12,547 nt of DNA from Collinsella aerofaciens (GCA_905213325.1 CAJMHW010000043.1:1-12547); one strand, 5' to 3'; counted from the stretch's first letter, positions 1 through 6,946 are shown. Notes: generated by a model from the sequence alone, not told the origin. Numbers and translations are program-made.

Positions 1-379
1 GCTCGGCACCCTCGGCCTCCTCAGCAGCACCCTCGCCCTCGGCGGCAGCCTCGCTCGCGGCCTTCTCGGCAGCAAGGCGGGCACGGCGCTCGGCAAAGGT
101 CTCCTTCTTGGCGGGCGCTGCCGTCTCGGCGGCATCCTTGTCCGCATCGGAATCGTCATCGACGGCAGTCTTCTTGGGCTTGACCGGTGCCGAAGCGGCC
201 TCGCTTACCGGATCGATAATCTCAGACTGAACAACGGCCGTCATCTTTTCCTGCGTCTCGCGGAACTGACGGATGGCACGGCCGATCGTGCGGCCCATCT
301 GCGGGAGCTTATCCGGGCCAAACAGCAAAAAGCCGAAGACCACGATGATCGCGAGCTCACCCTCTCCAATACCAAACAC
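1..379 (-). CDS. tatB: TatB/TatA-family twin-arginine translocase subunit, 3' end cut by window edge
   Basis: Membrane subunit of the twin-arginine translocase, which exports folded proteins. At least 126 residues are visible and the C-terminus runs off the left edge. The protein opens with FGIGEGELAIIVVFGFLLFG, one transmembrane helix, then the hinge GPDKLPQMGRTIG and an amphipathic helix ending near residue 45. Glu8 and Gly21-Pro22 match the positions of the conserved Glu and Gly-Pro of TatB, so TatB is favoured over TatA. The rest is a low-complexity Ala/Glu/Lys/Asp tail, normal for TatB. The start is GTG at 379, five bases after a clean GGAGG at 385-389. The nearby ATG at 381-383 is out of frame and soon hits a stop. 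The gene follows the STAS gene after 153 bases and has a possible -10 box TATACT at 455-460 with no clear -35. Family is secure; TatA versus TatB is likely but not proven. Confidence 0.85.
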   Translation of the reverse strand, partial: MFGIGEGELAIIVVFGFLLFGPDKLPQMGRTIGRAIRQFRETQEKMTAVVQSEIIDPVSEAASAPVKPKKTAVDDDSDADKDAAETAAPAKKETFAERRARLAAEKAASEAAAEGEGAAEEAEGAE

Positions 380-460
380 ACATACCTCCAAGGCTCGATG
401 TGAGTCGAGCCCGCACCGCGCCATTCGGCCGGAACTCGTCTATTCATTCGGTCAAGTATA

Positions 461-488
461 GCGCCCGGACGCCAAAACGTCCGAGCGC
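461..488. repeat. Inverted repeat between STAS gene and tatB
   Basis: Arms GCGC-C-CGGACG (461-471) and CGTCCG-A-GCGC (478-488) enclose CCAAAA, a 10-bp stem with one mismatch. It lies downstream of the STAS gene on the minus strand, but no T-run follows it in that direction. It is therefore at best a weak terminator or a transcript-stabilising hairpin. Confidence 0.5.
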
Positions 489-532
489 ATCACAAACATA
501 TGCCAAACGGCACGCCCTTTTGGGGGCAAAGA

Positions 533-847
533 TTATGCAGCGGTGATCGAAATCTCCTGGTCGACACCCAACAGCTGAACCACGCGCATTACCGGGGGCT
601 GCACATTGGTGCAGCTAAAACGCTTGCCGTGGTCGACCGCGTGGTGCGCGGCGCCCACGAGCACGCCAATGCCCGTTGAATCGATGTAGCTCACCTGGGC
701 AAAATCGAGCTCAACGGCCTCAGTGGGCTGCTCGAGCGCCAGGTCGATGGCATTGCGCAGGCTATCGGCGTTAGAGATGTCGATCTCGCCGGTTACCTTA
801 ATGGTGTAGAGCTCTGGCGTGGGGTTGGTGGAAATACCCAAATCCAT
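533..847 (-). CDS. STAS-domain anti-sigma-factor antagonist (SpoIIAA/RsbV-like)
   Basis: A 104-residue single-domain protein of the anti-anti-sigma family. Such proteins bind a serine-kinase anti-sigma factor in the cytoplasm and release its sigma factor; phosphorylation of a conserved serine switches this off. Visible features are the opening strand YTIKVTGEIDISNADSLRNAI (residues 14-34) and the signature YIDSTGIGVLVGA (54-66), with Ser57 as the predicted phosphosite after Asp56. The length is normal for the family. The ATG at 847 has an AAAGGAG ribosome site a few bases upstream. It lies 51 bases after the aminotransferase gene on the same strand and may be read from that promoter. No anti-sigma kinase, PP2C phosphatase or sigma factor gene is present in the window, so its partner is unknown. 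Other STAS proteins act in stressosomes or lipid transport, but those usually carry extra domains. Confidence 0.88.
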   Translation of the reverse strand: MDLGISTNPTPELYTIKVTGEIDISNADSLRNAIDLALEQPTEAVELDFAQVSYIDSTGIGVLVGAAHHAVDHGKRFSCTNVQPPVMRVVQLLGVDQEISITAA

Positions 848-898
848 GTATATGCTCCTTTACGTATCGAAGGTGCGGATAGTACGGGAAGCCGCGCG

Positions 899-2203
899 TT
901 AGGCGCGCTCGGCACGCGCGAGCTCGGCAGCGACAAGCTTAACGGCCAGCACCAGCACATCGAGCGCGGCCTCCAGGTCCTCGACCGTGGGATAGCTCGG
1001 CGCGATGCGGATGTTGGTATCGCGCGGGTCCTTGCCATAGGGCCAGGTAGCACCGGCCGGCGTGAGCTTGACGCCCAGGTCAGCACAAAGCGCAGCGACC
1101 TTTTGGGCCGAGCCCTCGGGACCATCAAAGCTCACAAAGTAGCCGCCGCGGGGATGCGTCCAAGTGGCGCAACCCGTATCGCCCAGGCCCTCGGTGAGCT
1201 TGCGCTCAACGGCCTCAAAGCGCGGGCGCAAGAACTCGGCGTGCTTTTTCATGTGCTCCCTGACCGCCTCGATGGTGGGAAGGAAACGCACGTGGCGCAG
1301 CTGGTTGAGCTTGTCGGCGCTGATAAGGCCTGCCTTCAGGCGCTTGGAGAACTCGGCGATGACCGCGGGGCTCGCACCGATAAAGCCGATACCGGCGCCC
1401 GGGAAGGTGATCTTGGACGTCGAGGCGAAGGCCACCACGCGATCCTCGGTGCCCGCCGCGCGAGCGAGGTCGAAGATATTGGCGAGCTCGTCGGTCTCGT
1501 CGTACAGGTCGTGCACGCAGTAGGCGTTGTCCCAGAAGATGCGGAAATCGGGCGCGGCCGTGGGCATCTCGACCAGGCGACGCACGGTGTCCTCGCTAAA
1601 GGTGATGCCCGTGGGGTTGGAATACTTGGGCACGCACCAGATGCCCTTGATGGAGTCGTCGGCGGCAACCAGGCGCTCGACCTCGTCCATGTCGGGGCCG
1701 TTGTCGGTCATCGCGACGGGAACGTTCTCGATACCCAAGTCGGCGGTAATGCCAAAGTGGCGATCGTAGCCGGGAACCGGGCACAGGAACTTGACCTTCT
1801 TGCCGTCGTGCGCTGCCTCGTAAGCCTCCCAAGGATCGCTACCACACGAGCCGCAACGCCAGAACATACCGGCGATATCGTGCTCGATCAGCAAGCTCGA
1901 CGAACCCAGCACGAGCGTCTGCTCGGCGGGGCAACCCAGGAACTCCCCCGCCAGCTTGCGTGCCGAGGGAATGCCCTCAAAGCAGCCGTAGTTGGAGCAG
2001 TCGACATTGCCGTCGTGCAGATCGGCATCGGCATTGAGGATATCGAGCATGGGTCGAGAGATGTCCACCTGGGAGGGCGACGGCTTGCCGCGGGCCATGT
2101 CGAGCGCCAGGCCCTTGGCCTTGACCTCGGCGACCTCGGCCTTGAGCGCCTCGATGGCGGCATCGAGTTCGGTGGTTTCCATCTTCTGGTAGATCGTCTG
2201 CAT
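899..2203 (-). CDS. Aspartate aminotransferase, subgroup Ic (PF12897-type, PLP-dependent)
   Basis: A 434-residue fold-type I aminotransferase, expected to exchange the amino group between aspartate and 2-oxoglutarate, giving oxaloacetate and glutamate in the cytoplasm. PLP motifs are clear: NPTG at 196-199, DNAY at 225-228, the Schiff-base lysine K264 in STSKITFPGAG, and the substrate-carboxylate arginine R399 in NIRIAPSYP. The stretch WPYGKDPRDTNIRI and the cysteine-rich insert FWRCGSCGSDPW (115-125) fit the MocR-like subgroup typified by Corynebacterium glutamicum AspAT rather than classical AspC. The ATG at 2203 has AAAGG about eight bases upstream. A TATACT box at 2245-2250 could be its -10; no good -35 is seen. 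The gene is divergent from the small gene at 2353 and followed by the STAS gene. Substrate specificity is inferred from the subgroup; alanine or aromatic activity cannot be excluded. Confidence 0.88.
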   Translation of the reverse strand: MQTIYQKMETTELDAAIEALKAEVAEVKAKGLALDMARGKPSPSQVDISRPMLDILNADADLHDGNVDCSNYGCFEGIPSARKLAGEFLGCPAEQTLVLGSSSLLIEHDIAGMFWRCGSCGSDPWEAYEAAHDGKKVKFLCPVPGYDRHFGITADLGIENVPVAMTDNGPDMDEVERLVAADDSIKGIWCVPKYSNPTGITFSEDTVRRLVEMPTAAPDFRIFWDNAYCVHDLYDETDELANIFDLARAAGTEDRVVAFASTSKITFPGAGIGFIGASPAVIAEFSKRLKAGLISADKLNQLRHVRFLPTIEAVREHMKKHAEFLRPRFEAVERKLTEGLGDTGCATWTHPRGGYFVSFDGPEGSAQKVAALCADLGVKLTPAGATWPYGKDPRDTNIRIAPSYPTVEDLEAALDVLVLAVKLVAAELARAERA

Positions 2204-2227
2204 GGGTGCGACCTTTCACGAAGCGGT

Positions 2228-2270
2228 ACGTTGCAATTCTTCTAAGTATAGACCGCCACCGTCGCAACGT
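2228..2270. promoter_or_regulatory. Inverted repeat flanking the putative aminotransferase -10 box
   Basis: ACGTTGC (2228-2234) and GCAACGT (2264-2270) are perfect inverted copies, separated by 29 bases that contain the minus-strand TATACT (2245-2250). The position suits a looped operator or a leader hairpin for the divergent promoter region. A seven-base match could be chance. Confidence 0.3.
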
Positions 2271-2352
2271 TATGAAGCCGTGATAGATTAAGTCCATCGC
2301 AATGAATTACGAATCGCCGCGCATGCCGGCGTGAAGCGCCCAAGGAGGCACT

Positions 2353-2607
2353 ATGGAGTACGGATCGTTCCAGGCCGAGGAATTCGGCGACCTGCAGCGC
2401 CTGGTCGACGGGCTGTTTTACGACCGCCGCGCCATCGACCGCCTGGATCTCATCGTACAGGCCGAGATCTTGGACCTGGCGCCCGATCTCATGGAAATCG
2501 TGAACCTTTTGCCGCCCGGTTACTACGACCGCCAGTCACTTTGCGACCAGCTCAACTCCGCCTTGGCCGCCCACGGCTGGGGCGCCGTCTACGGCACCGT
2601 GGAATAA
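2353..2607 (+). CDS. Small acidic protein of unknown function, 84 aa
   Basis: I do not recognise this protein. It is 84 residues, acidic and mostly helical in appearance, with no signal peptide or membrane segment. A hydrophobic, helix-forming centre (LDLIVQAEILDLAPDLMEIV, residues 31-50) is followed by a turn rich in Pro, Gly and Tyr (LLPPGYYDRQSLCDQL, 51-66) and a short end, HGWGAVYGTVE. The central pattern is loosely like DUF2795 actinobacterial small proteins (helix, then a Pro/Glu/Tyr turn, then a short helix), but this is only a resemblance. It is judged real because a strong AAGGAGG lies five bases before the ATG, the gene stands alone between a divergent gene and a perfect terminator, and the codon choice is GC-rich like its neighbours. 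The DNA between the genes, 2204-2352, would hold its promoter; no strong box is visible. Reading frame confident, function unknown. Confidence 0.75.
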   Translation: MEYGSFQAEEFGDLQRLVDGLFYDRRAIDRLDLIVQAEILDLAPDLMEIVNLLPPGYYDRQSLCDQLNSALAAHGWGAVYGTVE

Positions 2608-2638
2608 ACCTAGTCATTTAAGAACGTCCACATTGGCT

Positions 2639-2676
2639 AAAACGCCGCTTGTGATGGTGTCCACAGGCGGCGTTTT
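2639..2676. terminator. Bidirectional intrinsic terminator between the small gene and nhaA
   Basis: Perfect arms AAAACGCCGC (2639-2648) and GCGGCGTTTT (2667-2676), extended inward by TTGTG/CACAG with one wobble pair, around an 8-base loop. T-runs lie on both strands. It sits between convergent genes ending at 2607 (plus) and 2694 (minus). Confidence 0.88.
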
Positions 2677-2693
2677 CAAACTTGTATATGCTT

Positions 2694-4052
2694 TTACTTG
2701 TCTTTGGGCGCGGGGTGTTTGCAGACCACACTCATGTAGATCATACCGAGCACGGCAGCGGTGACCGAACCGGCAAGGATGGCGGCCTTGGCGGCCAGGA
2801 CCTCAAACTGGGCCGTCGGGAAGGCAAGGCCGCTGATGAGGATCGACATCGTAAAGCCGATACCGCCCAGAATACCCACGCCGGCAATCATGTGCCAGTT
2901 GACGTTGCGCGGCAGCTCGCAGGCCTTGAACTTGACCAAGGCGAACGTCATGCCAAAGATACCGATCGGCTTGCCCAGCAGCATGCCAAAGTACACGCCG
3001 AGCGTCACCGGGTCGGTGAGCAACGTGCTCATATCCACACCCACCAGGCGAACCTGTGCGTTCACGAACGCAAAGATCGGCAGAATCACAAAGTTGACCG
3101 GCGTGGAGATCAGACGCTCCATACGGATGAGCGGCGGGGTCACGCGGTGCATGACGCGCTCGACCCTGGTGGTCGAGACGGTAAAGTCATGCTGGCCCAG
3201 GATGTGCGCCTCGTCGTCGTAGCGGTCATCAAGCAGCGGCAGGCACTCGCCCAACCAATCGGTGAGGCTATCGAGCTTGACGCCGCACTTGGCCGGGATG
3301 GTAAAGGCCAAGATGACGCCGGCGAGCGTGGCATGTACGCCGCTCTTGAACATGCAGAACCACAACAGCAGACCCAGTACCGAATACGGGGCAAGGCGGT
3401 AATGCTGCGACTTGTTGAGCCACACGAGCGCGCAGGTCACAAGCGCAGCGGCGCCCAACCAAAACGGATTGGGGCTCTGACCGTAGAAGATGGCGATGGC
3501 GGCGATGGAGATAAGGTCGTCGGCGATGGCGAGCGTCGAGAAGAACACGCGCACGCCGTTGGGCACGCGGTTGCCCAAAAGCGACAGCACGCCCAGCGCA
3601 AAGGCAATATCGGTTGCCATGGGGATGGCCCAACCGTTGCGGGCGCCGGCATGGTTAAAGATCAGGTAGATGCAGGCGGGAACGACGACGCCGCCCACGG
3701 CCGCCAGCATGGGAAGCATGGCCTGACGCGGATTCTTGAGCTCGCCGACCGTCATCTCGTACTTAAGCTCAATGCCCACCAACAAAAAGAAAATCGCCAT
3801 GAGGAAGTCGTTGACGAAAAGTTCAACGGTAAGACCGACCGTAAGGTTGCCCAGACCCACATACAGCGGGGTCTCCAAAAAGTGATGGATGGCCTCGTAG
3901 GCATCGGTATTGGCGCAAATGACGGCGGCGATGGCGGCGATGACCATAACCGCGGCGGAAATCGTGCCGTTCTCGGCGATGCGCTCCCAAATGTCGTGGC
4001 GTTCAAAGCGCTTGCGCTCACGGACGTTGAACAGCTGCTCGGTTGCTGCCAT
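2694..4052 (-). CDS. nhaA: Na+/H+ antiporter NhaA
   Basis: A 452-residue inner-membrane antiporter expected to expel Na+ (or Li+) in exchange for protons, giving salt and alkaline-pH tolerance. The diagnostic residues of NhaA are present: ATDIAFALGVL with D148 (E. coli D133), LAIADDL with D178 and D179 (the ion-binding pair, E. coli D163/D164), and GKPIGI with K361 (E. coli K300). Other family signatures are FFLLVGIELKYE (88-99), KSGVHATLAGVILAF (236-250) and GIGFTMSILI near residue 400. About twelve hydrophobic segments alternate with short loops. A charged loop of about 60 residues, roughly 255-315, links the two halves. It is longer than E. coli NhaA (388 aa), partly from a 25-residue charged N-terminus. 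The ATG at 4052 has AAAGGAG just upstream. A terminator ends the upstream ppaC gene, so nhaA should have its own promoter in 4083-4259. Confidence 0.95.
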   Translation of the reverse strand: MAATEQLFNVRERKRFERHDIWERIAENGTISAAVMVIAAIAAVICANTDAYEAIHHFLETPLYVGLGNLTVGLTVELFVNDFLMAIFFLLVGIELKYEMTVGELKNPRQAMLPMLAAVGGVVVPACIYLIFNHAGARNGWAIPMATDIAFALGVLSLLGNRVPNGVRVFFSTLAIADDLISIAAIAIFYGQSPNPFWLGAAALVTCALVWLNKSQHYRLAPYSVLGLLLWFCMFKSGVHATLAGVILAFTIPAKCGVKLDSLTDWLGECLPLLDDRYDDEAHILGQHDFTVSTTRVERVMHRVTPPLIRMERLISTPVNFVILPIFAFVNAQVRLVGVDMSTLLTDPVTLGVYFGMLLGKPIGIFGMTFALVKFKACELPRNVNWHMIAGVGILGGIGFTMSILISGLAFPTAQFEVLAAKAAILAGSVTAAVLGMIYMSVVCKHPAPKDK

Positions 4053-4066
4053 GGGCGGCTCCTTTC

Positions 4067-4082
4067 ACGGGAAAGCTCCCGT
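4067..4082 (-). promoter_or_regulatory. Small hairpin directly upstream of the nhaA ribosome site
   Basis: On the minus strand ACGGGA-GCTT-TCCCGT is a perfect 6-bp stem with a 4-base loop, ending two bases before AAAGGAG of nhaA. It could affect translation or protect the transcript. It is too small to match to a known riboswitch by eye. Confidence 0.4.
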
Positions 4083-4259
4083 CTTAAAAAAGCACGGCCC
4101 GCCCAAGTGGCGGCGCCGCGCTCTAACGTATTACGCTTGCATCTAGCCTACCCTGCACGACAAGCACGCAGGCGTGGCCGAAAAGCGGAACCACAGGTTG
4201 AACATTATTTGCTCAACGGCACGGGCACGCCTGTCCAAGAGACGACGCGGCGCATGCAC

Positions 4260-4299
4260 AAAAAACGACCGGAGCGCGGGGCGTCCGCGATCCGGTCGT
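4260..4299 (-). terminator. Intrinsic terminator of ppaC
   Basis: On the minus strand the arms ACGACCGGA (4299-4291) and TCCGGTCGT (4273-4265) form a 9-bp stem around a GC-rich loop, followed at once by a T-run (4265-4260). It lies 19 bases after the ppaC stop. Confidence 0.9.
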
Positions 4300-4318
4300 G
4301 GCGTTTGGTCAACTAAAC

Positions 4319-5242
4319 CTAGCAGGCGGCCATGATGGGGGCAGCGACCTGCTTCTTACGGGAGAGGACGCCCGGCATCCAGACGCCGTCGTGCTCGTCG
4401 GCAATGCCCAGGCCCTTCTGAGCAGCCTCGGTCTCGCCCTCGAGCAGGACCTGCGAGCCCTCCTCCATGATGTCGGTGATGCACAGGACAATGCCGTCAG
4501 CGCCCTTCTCGGCGGCGCAGGCGCGCATGGCCTCGCGAATCTCGTCGATCATGCCGAGTGCGCGGGTCTTGTCGACAGTCTCGTACTGGCCGATGAGTAG
4601 CTTCTTGCCGGCGGGCTCGAACATTTTGATGTCGTTGCCGACCATCTCGGCTGCGGTGAAGGAGCCGGACGGACGGGTGAGGAAGACCTCCATGCCAAAC
4701 TTAACCGGGTCGACGCCCACCTGCTCGCCGAGCTTGGCGGCGACGGCGCGGTCGACATCGGTGGTGGTGGGGCTCTTGAGCATGAGCGTGTCGGTCATCA
4801 TGGCCGAGAGCAGCAGCTTGGCCTGGACGTCGGAAAGCTCAACGCCGAGCACGCCGGCGAGCTTGGTGACGATGGTGCAGCTGGAACCCCAGGGCAGGCA
4901 GATGTAGTGCAGCGGGCCGGCGGTCTCGAAGTCGCCGATGCGGTGATGATCGACAACGCCAAAGACCGTGGCGTCCTTAAGGCCGGCGACGGACTGGGCG
5001 GACTCGTTGTGGTCGGTGAGAACGACGAGCTGGCCGGCCTCGACGGACTCGATCACGCGGGGCTCGGCAATGCCGGCGTCGGCGAGCAGCTTGGCGGACT
5101 CGGCCGGAAGCTGACCCAGAGCGCAAGCCTCGTAGGTGTTGCCAGCATACTCAACCTGGTTGAGCAGCTGGGACAGGACGACGGCGCTCATGATGGCGTC
5201 GTTATCGGGGTTCTGGTGACCAAAGACAAGAACGTTTGCCAT
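4319..5242 (-). CDS. ppaC: Manganese-dependent inorganic pyrophosphatase (family II, DHH)
   Basis: A 307-residue cytoplasmic enzyme that hydrolyses pyrophosphate to phosphate, pulling biosynthetic reactions forward. All family II hallmarks are visible: GHQNPDNDA with metal ligands H9, D13 and D15, LTDHNE with D77, VDHH (D98, H99, H100), the MMTDT motif with D151, and the C-terminal substrate-binding motif SRKKQ at 294-298. Length matches the usual ~310 residues, and no CBS domains are inserted, so AMP/ADP control of the CBS type is not expected. The ATG at 5242 follows GTGGAGGATATCC, a good ribosome site. It lies downstream of the kinase gene with a 167-base gap containing a short repeat cluster, and upstream of its own terminator. 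Assignment is secure. Confidence 0.97.
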   Translation of the reverse strand: MANVLVFGHQNPDNDAIMSAVVLSQLLNQVEYAGNTYEACALGQLPAESAKLLADAGIAEPRVIESVEAGQLVVLTDHNESAQSVAGLKDATVFGVVDHHRIGDFETAGPLHYICLPWGSSCTIVTKLAGVLGVELSDVQAKLLLSAMMTDTLMLKSPTTTDVDRAVAAKLGEQVGVDPVKFGMEVFLTRPSGSFTAAEMVGNDIKMFEPAGKKLLIGQYETVDKTRALGMIDEIREAMRACAAEKGADGIVLCITDIMEEGSQVLLEGETEAAQKGLGIADEHDGVWMPGVLSRKKQVAAPIMAAC

Positions 5243-5356
5243 GGATATCCTCCACTTGATATGTGTACTTGGACGTAGCTATGGTAGCACGCCGATGCCG
5301 AGCCTTCGCAGACGGAAGGGCCACGGCATATTTTGGGGCAGGCACGGGGGCCAAGG

Positions 5357-5407
5357 CTGTCCCTTTTGCACCATGTTGGTGCAAAAGTAACCTGTCCCCC
5401 TTGCACC
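5357..5407. repeat. Short interspersed repeat cluster (REP-like) after the kinase gene
   Basis: A perfect inverted repeat CTTTTGCACC-ATGTT-GGTGCAAAAG lies at 5363-5387. The segment CTGTCCCTTTTGCACC (5357-5372) recurs at 5392-5407 as CTGTCCCCCTTGCACC, 14 of 16 identical. The second copy ends two bases from the kinase stop codon at 5410. On the minus strand the cluster carries GGGACAGGTT (5398-5389), also found at 6433-6442. The arrangement resembles REP elements spread by RAYT (Y1 transposase-like) proteins. It could also act as a hairpin terminator for the kinase, but there is no clean T-run. Confidence 0.6.
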
Positions 5408-5409
5408 GA

Positions 5410-6363
5410 CTATTTACCGGCGGCGCGCAGGGCTACGTAGGCGGCACCGATGATACCGGCGTCGTTTCCGAGCGAAGCGACCTTAATGGGCGTCTCGCGC
5501 GAGGCGGAGAGCGCATAGCGCTGGAAGTGCTCGCGGACCTTGTCGAGGTAGACATCGGCCGAAGCGGACGCGCCGCCACCGATCAGGAACATCTCGGGGT
5601 CGACCACGTTGGCGATAAGCGCCAGGGCGCGGCCAAGGTAGTCGGCCATGGTATCGGCCGCGGCCAGCGCGAGCTTGTCGCCCTCGCGGCAGGCCTGGAA
5701 CACGTCCTTGGAATCGGAGGGACCGGTGAGCTCGATGGGGTCGACGCCCGCCTTCTTGCACTCGGCAAGGTAGTTGCTCACCACGCCGGTGGCGCTGGAA
5801 TACTGCTCCAGGTGGCCATGGCCGCCGCAGCCGCAGGTGCGCTCCTCAGCCGGGTTCAGGCACATGTGGCCAATCTCGCCGCCGGCACCCACAACGCCCG
5901 ATACCACGTCGCCGTTAACGATAACGCCGCCGCCCACGCCGGTACCAATGGTGACCATCACCACGTTCTGCACGCCCTTGGCAGAACCGAGCCAGGCCTC
6001 GCCCATGGCAGCGGCGTTGGCATCGTTCTCATACTTAACGACCGCATCGGGGCAGTGCTCCTGAATGGCGATCTTGAGTTCGGGCAGGTTAATGGCAATG
6101 TTGGCCTTGACCTTGGCATCGCCCGACGCCGGGATGGGACACGGAACGGCCAGGCCAATGCCCGCCACAAAGGCACGCGGAATCTGTGCCTTGGCGACCA
6201 CCTGGTCGATAGCCTCGGTCACCGCGGCAAAGCCCGCAGCGTCAACGATAGGAGGCGTGGGCACGCTGGCCTTGGCAAGCAGGTTGCCGTCCTCGTCGAA
6301 CAGGCCCTCCTTAACCGAAGTGCCGCCGACGTCGATGCCGATGTAGTACTGCTTAGGTTCCAT
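5410..6363 (-). CDS. glcK: ROK-family glucokinase (sugar kinase)
   Basis: A 317-residue cytoplasmic ATP-dependent hexose kinase, most likely glucose to glucose-6-phosphate. Visible are the phosphate-1 loop GIDVGGTSVKEGLFDEDG (residues 9-26), the catalytic base D114 in ENDANAAAMGEAW, the phosphate-2 motif VTIGTGVGGGVIVNG (137-151), and the ROK zinc region GGEIGHMCLN...CGCGGHGHLEQYSS with H166, C177 and C179. The third ROK cysteine (CxCGxxGC) is His184 here. The adenosine motif appears as FLIGGGASAS near 259-268. The start is ATG 6363, preceded by AAAGGTGG. An in-frame upstream extension lacks a ribosome site and was not used. The gene lies downstream of the PTS operon but behind that operon's terminator, so it probably has its own promoter in 6364-6507. 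It could supply the kinase step for the free sugar released by the GH1 enzyme. Mannose or fructose activity is possible; ROK specificity is hard to read from sequence. Confidence 0.88.
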   Translation of the reverse strand: MEPKQYYIGIDVGGTSVKEGLFDEDGNLLAKASVPTPPIVDAAGFAAVTEAIDQVVAKAQIPRAFVAGIGLAVPCPIPASGDAKVKANIAINLPELKIAIQEHCPDAVVKYENDANAAAMGEAWLGSAKGVQNVVMVTIGTGVGGGVIVNGDVVSGVVGAGGEIGHMCLNPAEERTCGCGGHGHLEQYSSATGVVSNYLAECKKAGVDPIELTGPSDSKDVFQACREGDKLALAAADTMADYLGRALALIANVVDPEMFLIGGGASASADVYLDKVREHFQRYALSASRETPIKVASLGNDAGIIGAAYVALRAAGK

Positions 6364-6419
6364 GGGAGCCCACCTTTCTCGTTTAAACATTGCCTGTATG
6401 GTACCGCTCCCAAGGCAAA

Positions 6420-6456
6420 AACCTACCAAAAAGGGACAGGTTTGTTTTGGCAGGTT
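6420..6456. repeat. Imperfect inverted repeat upstream of the kinase gene (REP-like)
   Basis: AACCTACCAAAA (6420-6431) and TTTTGGCAGGTT (6445-6456) are inverted copies with one mismatch in 12, enclosing AGGGACAGGTTTG. GGGACAGGTT (6433-6442) is shared, in the opposite orientation, with the cluster at 5357-5407 on the other side of the kinase gene. This suggests members of one short repeat family. It lies in the kinase leader or promoter region and might be regulatory instead. Confidence 0.55.
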
Positions 6457-6507
6457 TTATCTGGGGTAACGCAATTGGCTGCCCAACAGGCCGCGCAAGA
6501 CCATCCC

Positions 6508-6546
6508 CAAAAATAAAGGCGCCGGGAGGCGGAGGCTCCCGGCGCC
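6508..6546 (-). terminator. Strong intrinsic terminator of the GH1-PTS operon
   Basis: On the minus strand an 11-bp perfect GC-rich stem, GGCGCCGGGAG with CTCCCGGCGCC (6546-6536 and 6528-6518), has a 7-base loop and is followed by TTTATTTTT. Two smaller perfect hairpins lie between it and the IIA stop: CGGCG-ATAA-CGCCG (6590-6603) and GGACC-GCAC-GGTCC (6572-6585). Confidence 0.93.
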
Positions 6547-6604
6547 CGTCAAAGGGACTATGTTGTCTGTTGGACCGCACGGTCCGTCGCGGCGATAACG
6601 CCGA

Positions 6605-6937
6605 CTAGGCCTGAAGTGCCTGCAGCTGCTTGTGAACCTCGATGAGCTCCGTCGCCATGACGCGCATGGTCTCGGTGCCGGCCATCTGGTCCTCGGCATG
6701 CAGCAAAATCAACGGGGCCTCGCCGTTACGCTCGCCGTTGGCCTCCTTCTTCAGAAGCCCCATGTGAACATCGTGGCCACCGTTATAGGCCTCGTCGCCC
6801 TGCTTGATAAGCTCCTCGGCGGCGTCAAAATCGCCCTCCTTGGCCTTTTGCACGGCATTGATGTACATGCTCTTGGCGGTACCGACGTAGCTGATGATCT
6901 CAAAGCAGGTCATCTGCAGTTCGTTCATATCCTCCAT
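6605..6937 (-). CDS. PTS lactose/cellobiose-family IIA component
   Basis: A 110-residue cytoplasmic phosphocarrier that receives phosphate from HPr on a histidine and hands it to IIB. It has the three-helix family pattern: CFEIISYVGTAKSMYINAVQKAKEGDFDAAEELI, then a GHDVHMGLLKKEA segment (His55 and His58), and LLHAEDQMAGTE with His80 as the phosphorylated residue. Length is normal (100-115). The start is uncertain. GTG at 6946 directly follows the IIB stop, ATG at 6937 gives MEDMNELQ with AGGTG six bases upstream, and ATG at 6928 has GGAGG only two bases away. I chose 6937 from spacing and the usual family N-terminus. Last gene of the GH1-IIC-IIB-IIA operon, tightly coupled to IIB and followed by the strong terminator at 6508-6546. 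Confidence 0.93.
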   Translation of the reverse strand: MEDMNELQMTCFEIISYVGTAKSMYINAVQKAKEGDFDAAEELIKQGDEAYNGGHDVHMGLLKKEANGERNGEAPLILLHAEDQMAGTETMRVMATELIEVHKQLQALQA

Positions 6938-6946
6938 GCAGAGCAC

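Noticed and set aside
241..447. 68-codon minus-strand open frame starting upstream of tatB
   Set aside because: It is a different frame over the tatB start region with no family features. The overlapping tatB frame encodes an unmistakable Tat subunit from the GTG at 379.
2682..4316. 544-codon plus-strand open frame opposite nhaA
   Set aside because: Antisense to a certain NhaA, very rich in His, Gln, Asp and Gly, and it runs through the nhaA promoter region. An artefact of GC-rich codon use.
6364..6429. N-terminal extension of the ROK kinase
   Set aside because: No ribosome site at the upstream start, and it runs into the repeat at 6420. AAAGGTGG before ATG 6363 gives the usual kinase N-terminus.
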